DNA of 5,430 nucleotides from Burkholderiales bacterium (GCA_025935595.1 JAICUZ010000185.1:1-5430); one strand, 5' to 3'. Counted from the stretch's first letter, positions 1-5,340 are shown. A program made the numbers and translations. The notes: a model not told the origin generated them from the letters alone.

Positions 1-21
1 GTTCGAGTCCCATCATCCGCT
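1..21 (+). tRNA. 3' end of a tRNA, probably tRNA-Gly (partial)
   Basis: The window begins inside the T arm of a tRNA. GTTCGAGTC at 1-9 is the classic T-loop (G53, TTC, purine-A, C61). The 3' side of the T stem (CCCAT, 9-13) follows, then the 3' acceptor strand CATCCGC (14-20) and a T discriminator (21). The implied 5' acceptor strand, GCGGATG, and the U73 discriminator fit bacterial tRNA-Gly, but the anticodon is off the left edge, so the isotype is inferred. The next bases are CTC rather than CCA, so CCA would have to be added by nucleotidyltransferase. A terminator follows within 10 nt. Confidence 0.78.
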
Positions 22-29
22 CTCCCGGA

Positions 30-53
30 AAGCCCCGCTCGGCGGGGCTTCTT
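30..53 (+). terminator. Intrinsic terminator of the tRNA transcript
   Basis: A perfect 9-bp GC-rich stem (AAGCCCCGC at 30-38 pairs with GCGGGGCTT at 42-50) closes a 3-nt TCG loop. A short T-rich run (TTCTT, 49-53) follows. It starts 9 nt after the tRNA discriminator base, as expected for the end of a tRNA transcript. The T tract is short, which is common in high-GC actinobacteria. Confidence 0.85.
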
Positions 54-95
54 GGTTGCATCCGGACGACGGCAGCGACGCCGAGGTGTAGGTCC

Positions 96-109
96 TTGCG
101 AGCTCGCAA
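96..109. promoter_or_regulatory. 14-bp perfect palindrome, possible operator
   Basis: TTGCGAG at 96-102 is followed directly by its reverse complement CTCGCAA at 103-109. It lies between the tRNA terminator and the small gene that begins at 170, about 60 bp upstream of the start codon. A TAnnnT hexamer, TAGAGT at 124-129, could be a -10 element between the two, but no good -35 is visible at normal spacing. The dyad could bind a dimeric repressor or activator. It has no T tract and no loop, so it is unlikely to be a terminator. Confidence 0.35.
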
Positions 110-157
110 AGTGCTCGCTCGAGTAGAGTCGGCGTCAGCCGTCCGGCCCCAACCGTC

Positions 158-165
158 GAGGGAGG
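158..165 (+). promoter_or_regulatory. Ribosome binding site that decides the TTG start at 170
   Basis: GAGGGAGG at 158-165 is a strong Shine-Dalgarno match ending 4 nt before a TTG codon. No ATG or GTG in that frame sits at workable spacing, so the site is the main reason to accept the unusual TTG start. It is one of only two convincing Shine-Dalgarno sequences in the window. Confidence 0.6.
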
Positions 166-169
166 CACG

Positions 170-493
170 TTGGCGGCGGCGGGACATCCGAGGGCGATCT
201 TCGAACGGGCGATCGAGCGCGGCAACCTCGCCGTGGCCGAAACGGTGCTGCGTGCTGAGATACCGCGGCCGACGCTCGTCGACCTGCTCGAGCTCACCGC
301 GCTGATCGCGCAGACCGATCCTGGTCGGCGCGGCCGGGTGACGACGCGCTGGCTCCAGCGCTACCTCGAAGCCGGCGTCGACCGCACGATCGACGAGGCG
401 GCGTTCGTCGTCGCGGCGCTGCAAGCCCTCGGCACCGCGAACCATCGCGGTTCGCTCGAAGCGCTTCGGGAGATTGCGCGAAGAGTTGCATGA
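170..493 (+). CDS. Small conserved-looking protein of unknown function (107 aa)
   Basis: I cannot assign a function. The reading frame starts at TTG with GAGGGAGG 4 nt upstream and ends at TGA. Codon third positions are strongly G/C, as in the other genes here, which supports real coding. The predicted product is soluble and largely helical, rich in Ala, Arg, Glu and Leu, with no signal peptide, membrane segment or Cys. From about residue 9 it reads as successive amphipathic helices (FERAIERGNLAVAETVLR, then LVDLLELTALIAQ, then TRWLQRYLEAG, then IDEAAFVVAALQAL). This looks like an all-helical, possibly helical-repeat, fold. From memory, similar short proteins with a 'GNL..AE' opening and an 'ELTALIA' segment recur as hypotheticals in Thermoleophilia and other actinobacteria; that is recollection, not a search. 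It stands alone between a tRNA and a convergent operon. Confidence 0.68.
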   Translation: MAAAGHPRAIFERAIERGNLAVAETVLRAEIPRPTLVDLLELTALIAQTDPGRRGRVTTRWLQRYLEAGVDRTIDEAAFVVAALQALGTANHRGSLEALREIARRVA

Positions 494-837
494 GCCGTTC
501 GAGTGTCTGAACAGTGCGAGACACGACGGCGGTCTCGACCTAGGGTGCGTCCGCGGTCGTCGGCCAGCCCAGTGTTCTTGCTCCGCCATCGGAGAGCTCC
601 CTCCGCGCGTCGAGCAGGGGGAGGGGTCAGCCTGGCGGCCGCACCTCCCATCGATGCGACCGGCCGTGAAACCGCCCGCGAAAAGCCCCTGGTCGGCGGC
701 GTTTTCTAGATCGTTTTGCGATCAGGCCGCCCGGGGACGACATGAAGGGCGGCCCGGGGGTCGGGCCGCCCGTAACGATCTTCGCTGTCGCGGCGCGGCC
801 CCGGCGCTCGGCGCTCGAGCGCGGTCGTCGCGCGGGC
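494..837. other. Gene-free region between convergent genes
   Basis: I see no convincing gene in these 344 bases; the open frames here have poor codon use. It holds several inverted repeats. GTGTCT (503-508) pairs with AGACAC (519-524) just after the stop of the small gene. CCGCC (672-676) pairs with GGCGG (695-699), followed closely by a TTTT run at 702-705, which could be a weak rightward terminator. GATCG (709-713) pairs with CGATC (719-723) around TTTTG. The strong hairpin at 747-771 is listed separately. At 803-816 there is a 7-nt tandem duplication (GGCGCTC twice), and either copy can pair with GAGCGC at 817-822. No tRNA or other RNA gene was recognised on either strand. Confidence 0.6.
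747..771 (-). terminator. GC-rich hairpin, probable terminator of the leftward operon
   Basis: GGGCGGCCCG (747-756) pairs perfectly with CGGGCCGCCC (762-771) around a 5-nt loop, giving a 10-bp all-GC stem. On the minus strand it lies about 66 nt past the flavoprotein stop codon, with only TTC after the stem instead of a proper T run. It is thus a terminator without a good U tract and might also stop or stabilise rightward RNA. A further copy of the arm, GGCCGCCC at 725-732, can pair with 747-754 and would compete with this stem. Confidence 0.55.
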
Positions 838-2202
838 TCAGAGGCCGTAGGTCTCGAAGAGCCGTAGCCAGACCTCACTGCGCGTCGGGAAGCACGGCAC
901 CGCGTGCCAAAGCGTGTCGATCGGCACCTGGCCGACGACGGCGATCGTCGCCGCATGCAGCCACTCGCCGACATCGACTCCGCAGAACGTCGCGCCGGCG
1001 AGCACACGCCGCTGCTCGTCGACGACGAGGCGCGACGTGCCCGGGGCGTTCCGGCCGTAGAAGCTCCCACCGGCCGTCCCCGACGTCTCGAAGTCGACTG
1101 CGCGTACGTCGAGCCCCGCCTCCTGCGCCGAGGTGAGCGTGTGCCCCACGGCCGCGACCTGCGGCTCGGTGAAGATGACGCGCGGGGAGAGTGGGCCATC
1201 GCTCCGCGGGTCGATGCGCGCGTCACGGCCGAGGATCACGTCGGCGGCGACGCGGCCCTGGTACTTGCCCATGTGCGTGAGGAGCGCGCGGCCGTTCACG
1301 TCGCCGATCGCATACAGCCAGTCGCTGCCGGGGACGCGCAACTGCTCGTCGACTTCGACATAGCGGCCGGGTTCGAGCCCCACCGTCTCGAGGCCGAGGT
1401 CGGATGTCGCCGGGCGGCGTCCCACCCCGACGAGGATCTCGTCGCCCTCGAGCACGGTGCCGTTCTCGAGCGTGAGCTTCACGACCCCGTTGCGCTCCAC
1501 TCCGACGGCGCGCGAACCGGTACGGATGTCCACGCCGCGCGCGGCGAGCGCATCTTCCACATAGCGGCTCGCGAGCTCCTCTTCGCGCGCGATGAGTCGC
1601 GCGCCGCCCTCGACGATCGACACGCGCGAGCCGAGCGACGCCCACGCCTGGCCGAGCTCGACGCCGACGACACCGCCGCCGAGAATCAGCAGCCGCTCCG
1701 GGATGGTGCTCGACGTCGTGCCGAGCCGGTTGGTCCAGGCGTGGGCATCTGCCAGGCCGGGGATCGGCGGGATCAGCGCACCGGTCCCGGTGGCGAGCAC
1801 GATCGCGCGTCGCGCAGTGTGCTCCGTGCCGTCGACTTCGATCGTCCGCTCGCCGGTTAGGCGTGCGGTTCCCCGCAGCAGGGTGATGCCTCGATCGTCG
1901 AGCCACGGCATCTGCACCGAGTCGTCGAGGTCGTGGATCACCTCGTCGCGCCGCGTGAAGACCGCGTCGGTGTCGAGCTCACCGGTAGCCGCCTCCGCCG
2001 CGCCGGGGATCCGACGCGCCTCGTCGAGCGCCTCGGCGGGGCGGAGCAGCGCCTTCGACGGCATGCAGGCGTAGTAGGAGCACTCGCCGCCGACGAGATG
2101 GTGCTCGACGACCGCCACAGCCAGCCCGTTCTCGCCGAGGCGGCCGGCGCACACCTCGCCCGCGGGACCGGCGCCGACGACGATGGCGTCGAAGTCGGCC
2201 AT
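838..2202 (-). CDS. FAD-dependent NAD(P) disulfide-oxidoreductase family protein
   Basis: This is a 454-aa pyridine-nucleotide class I disulfide oxidoreductase homologue (lipoamide dehydrogenase, mercuric reductase and soluble transhydrogenase family), probably a cytoplasmic homodimer with FAD. Visible landmarks in order: FAD dinucleotide fold GAGPAG at 10-15 with ribose-binding E33; redox motif GGECSYYACMPSK at 38-50 with the C41/C46 pair; LATGTG at 136-141; NAD(P)-binding GGGVVGVE at 175-182, with E198 after the second strand suggesting NADH preference; VGVGRRP at 258-264; FAD-contacting YAIGDVN at 297-303; then the dimerisation domain. In lipoamide dehydrogenase the C-terminus has His-Pro-Thr-x-x-Glu. 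Here it reads FPTRSE, so F438 replaces the catalytic His while E443 remains. I therefore do not call it lpdA; the substrate is unknown. The ATG overlaps the stop of the response regulator gene by one base (TGATG), with no strong Shine-Dalgarno site, so its translation is probably coupled. Confidence 0.93.
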   Translation of the reverse strand: MADFDAIVVGAGPAGEVCAGRLGENGLAVAVVEHHLVGGECSYYACMPSKALLRPAEALDEARRIPGAAEAATGELDTDAVFTRRDEVIHDLDDSVQMPWLDDRGITLLRGTARLTGERTIEVDGTEHTARRAIVLATGTGALIPPIPGLADAHAWTNRLGTTSSTIPERLLILGGGVVGVELGQAWASLGSRVSIVEGGARLIAREEELASRYVEDALAARGVDIRTGSRAVGVERNGVVKLTLENGTVLEGDEILVGVGRRPATSDLGLETVGLEPGRYVEVDEQLRVPGSDWLYAIGDVNGRALLTHMGKYQGRVAADVILGRDARIDPRSDGPLSPRVIFTEPQVAAVGHTLTSAQEAGLDVRAVDFETSGTAGGSFYGRNAPGTSRLVVDEQRRVLAGATFCGVDVGEWLHAATIAVVGQVPIDTLWHAVPCFPTRSEVWLRLFETYGL

Positions 2203-2609
2203 CAGTCCGGGTCGGTCCGGGCGCTGACGTAGTTCGTGTGCAGCACCTGGATCGCATCGGGCAGATCGGGGGAGGTGAGCGCCTCCTTGTGCAGGAACCC
2301 TCCGGCGCCGGCAGCGTCGGCGCGTCCGATGTCCTCGTACTCGTCCGAGCCCGTGTAGATGACGACGTGCTGCGCAGCGTCGCGCGCACGGATCGCGCGC
2401 GTCGCGTCTATGCCGTCGAGGCCGGGCATGCCGATGTCCATCAACACGACGTCCGGCGTGTGCTCCTCTGCCAGGCGGATCGCCTCGTCGCCGTTCGTTG
2501 CCCGCGCGACCACGTCGAAGCGTCCATCCGCAGCGAGCGTCTCGGTGACGAGCGTCGCGAGCCGTTCATCGTCCTCGCAGATCAGGATCCTCAGGCGCTG
2601 GTCGGCCAC
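2202..2609 (-). CDS. Stand-alone receiver-domain response regulator
   Basis: A 135-aa CheY-like receiver that takes a phosphoryl group from a histidine kinase. The hallmark residues are present: acidic pocket E12-D13 in ILICEDDERL, phospho-acceptor D58 in VVLMDIGMPGLDG, switch residue T86 in VIYTGSD and conserved K108 in GGFLHKE. The GAGGFLHKE style resembles the NarL/LuxR receiver group, yet only about 25 residues follow the domain, with no helix-turn-helix or enzymatic output. It must act through protein contacts or as a phosphorelay step. The GTG start is well constrained because an in-frame TAG lies at 2624-2622 and no ATG, GTG or TTG lies between. No Shine-Dalgarno site is visible. Its stop overlaps the flavoprotein start, so the two form an operon. 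No kinase is encoded in the window. Confidence 0.93.
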   Translation of the reverse strand: MADQRLRILICEDDERLATLVTETLAADGRFDVVARATNGDEAIRLAEEHTPDVVLMDIGMPGLDGIDATRAIRARDAAQHVVIYTGSDEYEDIGRADAAGAGGFLHKEALTSPDLPDAIQVLHTNYVSARTDPD

Positions 2610-2618
2610 AAGGCGCAG

Positions 2619-2624
2619 AGCCTA
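2619..2624 (-). promoter_or_regulatory. Candidate -10 for the response regulator operon (leaderless)
   Basis: Read on the minus strand, TAGGCT occupies 2624-2619, a TAnnnT match to the bacterial -10 consensus. Transcription would begin about 7 nt downstream, near 2612, only about 3 nt before the GTG at 2609. That agrees with the absence of a Shine-Dalgarno site. No convincing -35 is visible at 16-18 bp. Confidence 0.4.
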
Positions 2625-2638
2625 AGAGAACCCACCCG

Positions 2639-2644
2639 TACGAT
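2639..2644 (+). promoter_or_regulatory. Candidate -10 for the dipeptidase gene (leaderless)
   Basis: TACGAT at 2639-2644 matches four of six positions of TATAAT, including the key first two and the last. It ends 9 nt before the ATG at 2654. Transcription starting at about 2651-2654 would give a leader of 0-3 nt, consistent with the lack of any purine-rich ribosome binding site upstream of this gene. The upstream 17-bp position has no TTGACA-like element. Confidence 0.45.
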
Positions 2645-2653
2645 GCGTCACAC

Positions 2654-3619
2654 ATGGTGATCGACGGTCACAACGATCTCGTGCTGAGGCGCTGGCGCGG
2701 CGAGCCGGCGAAGCACATCGACCTCGAAACCGCTGCGGAGGCAGGATTTGCGGGCGGCTTCTTCGCGCTGTACGTCCCGTCGCGGTACGACGGCGACCCG
2801 CCGTCCACGCCGTACGCCATGCCGATGGCGGCAGCCGTCCCGTTCGACGAAGCGGCGCGGATCACCGAGGAGCTCTTCGAGACGCTGTGCGCGATGCCCG
2901 TCGCGCGAGCGGAAACGGCCGCGGACTTCCGCGAGGGCGAGATCACGGCGATCGTGCACATGGAGGGCGCCGAGGCGATCGCCGATGACCTGTCGAACCT
3001 GCAGGACTGGTACGACCGGGGCCTGCGCTCGATCGGCATCGTCTGGTCGCGTCCGAACGCGTTCGCGGAAGGCGTCCCCTTCAAGTTCCCCGCGCTGCCG
3101 GACACCGGGTCGGGACTGACCGACGCCGGACGCGCGCTCGTGCGTGCGTGCAACGAGCTCGGGATCCTCGTCGACGTCTCGCACCTCAACGAGCGCGGGT
3201 TCTGGGACGTCGTCGAGACATCGACGCGACCGATCGTGGCGACGCACTCGAACGCTCACTCATTGTGCGCGTCGACGCGGAACCTGACTGACGCCCAGCT
3301 GCTTGCGGTCCGAGAGTCAGGCGGCGTCGTCGGCGTCAACTTCGCAGTCACATTCTTGCGCGAGGACGGCATGAACGACTTCGAGGCGACAGGGCTCGAC
3401 GAGATCGTGCGGCACGTCGACTATCTCGCCGGTCGCTTTGGGATCGACCACGTCGCGTTCGGCTCGGACTTCGACGGCGCTGTCGTCCCGGCCGCGCTCG
3501 GTGGTGTGTCAGGGCTGCCGCGGCTCGTCGATGTGCTGCGCGAGCGCTACGAACCCGACGAGGTCGACAAGATCACGCACGGCAACTGGCTGCGGGTGCT
3601 CGACGCCACCTGGCGCTAG
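2654..3619 (+). CDS. Membrane-dipeptidase-like Zn metallopeptidase (family M19)
   Basis: A 321-aa member of the renal dipeptidase family (peptidase M19, amidohydrolase-like TIM barrel with two metal ions). The family cleaves dipeptides and often tolerates a D-residue at the C-terminal position. Metal ligands are readable: H6 and D8 in IDGHNDL, bridging E104 in VHMEGAEAI, H177 in ILVDVSH and H198 in IVATHSNAHSL. CASTRN (R209) corresponds to the conserved substrate-binding arginine, GSDFDG at 270-275 carries the late conserved Asp, and HGNWLRVL near the end matches the usual GGN-x-x-R terminus. There is no signal peptide or lipobox, so it should be cytoplasmic despite the family name. The ATG lies three codons before the IDGHND motif, a normal family start, and there is no Shine-Dalgarno sequence. 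Length is slightly short for the family (usually about 310-400). An aldo/keto reductase gene follows after 17 nt. Confidence 0.94.
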   Translation: MVIDGHNDLVLRRWRGEPAKHIDLETAAEAGFAGGFFALYVPSRYDGDPPSTPYAMPMAAAVPFDEAARITEELFETLCAMPVARAETAADFREGEITAIVHMEGAEAIADDLSNLQDWYDRGLRSIGIVWSRPNAFAEGVPFKFPALPDTGSGLTDAGRALVRACNELGILVDVSHLNERGFWDVVETSTRPIVATHSNAHSLCASTRNLTDAQLLAVRESGGVVGVNFAVTFLREDGMNDFEATGLDEIVRHVDYLAGRFGIDHVAFGSDFDGAVVPAALGGVSGLPRLVDVLRERYEPDEVDKITHGNWLRVLDATWR

Positions 3620-3624
3620 GCAGC

Positions 3625-3630
3625 TACGTT
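3625..3630 (+). promoter_or_regulatory. Candidate -10 for the aldo/keto reductase (leaderless)
   Basis: TACGTT at 3625-3630 lies in the 17-nt gap after the dipeptidase stop and ends 6 nt before the ATG at 3637, so a normal initiation distance puts +1 at the A of the ATG. No ribosome binding site is present; the nearest AGG is about 16 nt from the ATG. The arrangement mirrors the TACGAT hexamer before the dipeptidase gene. Co-transcription with the upstream gene is still possible. Confidence 0.4.
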
Positions 3631-3636
3631 CACGCG

Positions 3637-4539
3637 ATGCGCACGCGCAGGCTCGGGCCGCTAGAGCTCTCAGTCGTCGGGCTCGGCTGCAACAACTTCG
3701 GCGGCCGCATCGACGAGGAGGCGACATTCGCAGTCATCGACGCGGCGATCGACGTAGGCGTGAGGTTCTTCGACACCTCGAACACCTACGGCAACCACGG
3801 CGCGAGCGAGGAGCTCATCGGCCGCGCGCTGCAGGGTCGCCGCGACCAGGTCGTGCTCGCGACGAAGTGGGGGAAGCCGATGGGCGACGGCGCCGAGCGG
3901 CGCGGATCGCGCGACTACATCCTCGGTGCGGTCGAGGCGTCGCTCCGGCGGCTGCAGATGGACGTGATCGACCTGTACCAGCATCACGAGGAGGACCCGG
4001 AGACGCCGCTCGAGGAGACCGTCGCGACGGTCGAGCAGCTCGTCGCCGAGGGAACCGTTCGGGCGTGGGGGACGTCGAACTACCGGGCGGAGACGCTGGA
4101 GCGTGTGCGCGCGCTCGCGTCGGACGCATACGTGTCGGAGCAGAGCGAGTACTCGCTGCTTCGGCGCGAGGCGGAAGCCGAGCTCCTGCCGACGTGTGCG
4201 CGGCTCGGGCTGGGGTTCATCCCGTACTTCCCGCTCGCGGGCGGGCTGCTGACCGGGAAAGTGTCACGGGACGCGCCGCCTGCGGAGGGCACGCGTCTCC
4301 ACGGGCGCGAGATCTCGGCTGAGGATCTCGATCGCGTCGAGGCGCTGGACGCCCGGGCGAACGCGCACGGCCGGTCGCTGCTCGAGGTGGCAATCGGTTC
4401 GCTGCTCGCGACGGAGCCTGTCGTCTCGGTGATCGCCGGCGCGACCAAGCCCGAGCAAGTGCGGTCGAACGCCGCCGCCGGCGACTGGGAGCCGACTGCG
4501 GCCGAGCTTCGAGAGGTGTCAGACACCTCAGGTGTCTGA
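3637..4539 (+). CDS. Aldo/keto reductase
   Basis: A 300-aa NADPH-dependent aldo/keto reductase with a (beta/alpha)8 barrel, reducing aldehydes or ketones in the cytoplasm. The catalytic tetrad is complete: D46 (RFFDTSNTYG), Y51 in the same motif, K77 (VVLATKWG) and H117 (DVIDLYQHHEED). Other family marks are the N-terminal RLGPLELSVVGLGCNNFGG, the GTSNY strand, PYFPLAGGLLTGK and the C-terminal cofactor-binding stretch SVIAGATKPEQVRSNAAA. The pattern is that of bacterial AKRs related to the YajO/YhdN and potassium-channel beta-subunit type. The natural substrate cannot be read from sequence. The last seven residues (VSDTSGV, 294-300) are encoded entirely inside the palindrome at 4514-4544, so the original C-terminus may have ended differently. 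The stop lies 3 nt from the convergent permease stop. Confidence 0.95.
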   Translation: MRTRRLGPLELSVVGLGCNNFGGRIDEEATFAVIDAAIDVGVRFFDTSNTYGNHGASEELIGRALQGRRDQVVLATKWGKPMGDGAERRGSRDYILGAVEASLRRLQMDVIDLYQHHEEDPETPLEETVATVEQLVAEGTVRAWGTSNYRAETLERVRALASDAYVSEQSEYSLLRREAEAELLPTCARLGLGFIPYFPLAGGLLTGKVSRDAPPAEGTRLHGREISAEDLDRVEALDARANAHGRSLLEVAIGSLLATEPVVSVIAGATKPEQVRSNAAAGDWEPTAAELREVSDTSGV

Positions 4540-4544
4540 CACCT
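4514..4544. repeat. 31-nt nested perfect palindrome across convergent stop codons
   Basis: AGGTGTCAGACACCT (4514-4528), a single C (4529) and AGGTGTCTGACACCT (4530-4544). Each 15-nt unit is itself a 7+1+7 inverted repeat, and the second unit is the exact reverse complement of the first, so the whole is a perfect palindrome about position 4529. As RNA from either strand it can fold into one 14-bp stem with a 3-nt loop, or two 7-bp stems. It covers the reductase TGA (4537-4539) and supplies two bases of the permease TAG (4545-4543). There is no T run on either side, so it may be a bidirectional terminator without a U tract, a REP-like dispersed element, or both. Confidence 0.85.
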
Positions 4545-5340
4545 ATTCCGTGCGAAGGATCCCGCTCTCGCGCGTGAGGCGCTGCGCGATCGCAACCGGG
4601 ACGATCGTGACCGCGAGGATCAGGAACACGACGACATTCACCTGCGGCAGCTGCTGGCCAAGCCGGATCTGACCGAAGATCCAGATCGGCAGCGTGTTCT
4701 GGGCGCCGGCGGTGAACGTGGTCACGATCACCTCGTCGAACGACAGCGCGAAGGCGAGCAGCCCGCCGGAGATGAGCGCGGTTGAGATTGTCGGGAACGT
4801 CACGTAGCGGAACGTCTGGAAACCGTCCGCACCGAGATCCATCGACGCCTCGGTCAGCGACCCCGGCACCCGGCGCAGCCGTGCGACCACGTTGTTGTAG
4901 ACGACGACCACGCAGAACGTCGCATGCCCGATCACGATCGTCAGCAGTCCGAAGTTCAGCTTCCAGTACGTGAAGTAGGAGTTGAGCGCCATGCCGGTGA
5001 TGATTCCCGGCAGCGCTATCGGCAGGACGAGCAGGAACGAGATCGCATCGCGGCCGAAGAAGCGGAAGCGGTGCACGCCGAACGACGCGAGCGTGCCGAG
5101 AACAAGGGCGATGACCGTCGCAAGTGCCGCGGCCTCGAGCGAGAGCCACAGCGCCTGCTGCATATCGCCGTTGTGGATCGCCGGCCCGAACCACCTGGTC
5201 GTGAGCTTCCCGATCGGCCAGCTCTGCACGGTCGCGTCGTCGAATGCGTACAGGCAGATGACCGCGATCGGGATGTACAGGAAGAGCAGCACGAGCACGA
5301 CCCAGACCCAAAGCGCGATGCGTGTTCCGCGGCCTTCCAT
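4543..5340 (-). CDS. Spermidine/putrescine-type ABC transporter permease (PotC-like)
   Basis: A 265-aa inner-membrane permease subunit of a polyamine-type importer, close to the usual PotC length (264 aa in E. coli). About six hydrophobic segments are visible: WVWVVLVLLFLYIPIAVICLYAF; a stretch around ALWLSLEAAALATVIALVLG; FLLVLPIALPGIITGMAL; LLTIVIGHATFCVVVVYNNVV; ISGGLLAFALSFDEVIVTTF; and VVFLILAVTIVPVAIA. The cytoplasmic EAA loop that docks on the ATPase is present (E164-A-S...G170...P183). I chose the ATG at 5340 because GAGGGGG lies 6 nt upstream; a TTG at 5361 would add seven residues with no support. The start overlaps a TAA on the minus strand (TAATG), suggesting coupling to an upstream subunit gene. 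Substrate is inferred from family; other substrates of this permease class are possible. It is convergent with the aldo/keto reductase. Confidence 0.93.
   Translation of the reverse strand: MEGRGTRIALWVWVVLVLLFLYIPIAVICLYAFDDATVQSWPIGKLTTRWFGPAIHNGDMQQALWLSLEAAALATVIALVLGTLASFGVHRFRFFGRDAISFLLVLPIALPGIITGMALNSYFTYWKLNFGLLTIVIGHATFCVVVVYNNVVARLRRVPGSLTEASMDLGADGFQTFRYVTFPTISTALISGGLLAFALSFDEVIVTTFTAGAQNTLPIWIFGQIRLGQQLPQVNVVVFLILAVTIVPVAIAQRLTRESGILRTE

Noticed and set aside
1..21. tRNA 3' end as an attachment site for an integrated element
   Set aside because: I found no second copy of the tRNA end in the window, no integrase gene, and no cargo-like or compositionally distinct genes.
474..1136. 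A 220-codon plus-strand open frame starting before the small gene's stop
   Set aside because: Arg/Ser-rich low-complexity product, no ribosome binding site, and it crosses two hairpins and runs antisense into the flavoprotein.
904..1860. A 318-codon open frame on the plus strand antisense to the flavoprotein
   Set aside because: Composition is His/Arg/Asp-rich with no recognisable motif, and it is fully antisense to a gene with complete FAD and NAD motifs.
838..2202. Naming the flavoprotein lipoamide dehydrogenase (lpdA), mercuric reductase or SthA
   Set aside because: The His of the HPTxxE motif is replaced by Phe, which argues against lipoamide dehydrogenase. There is no N-terminal metal-binding domain or C-terminal vicinal Cys pair as in MerA. 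SthA lacks the redox Cys pair that is present here.
4514..4544. The paired 15-nt units as a mini CRISPR or tandem repeat array
   Set aside because: The units are separated by one base, are reverse complements rather than direct repeats, and lack spacers.
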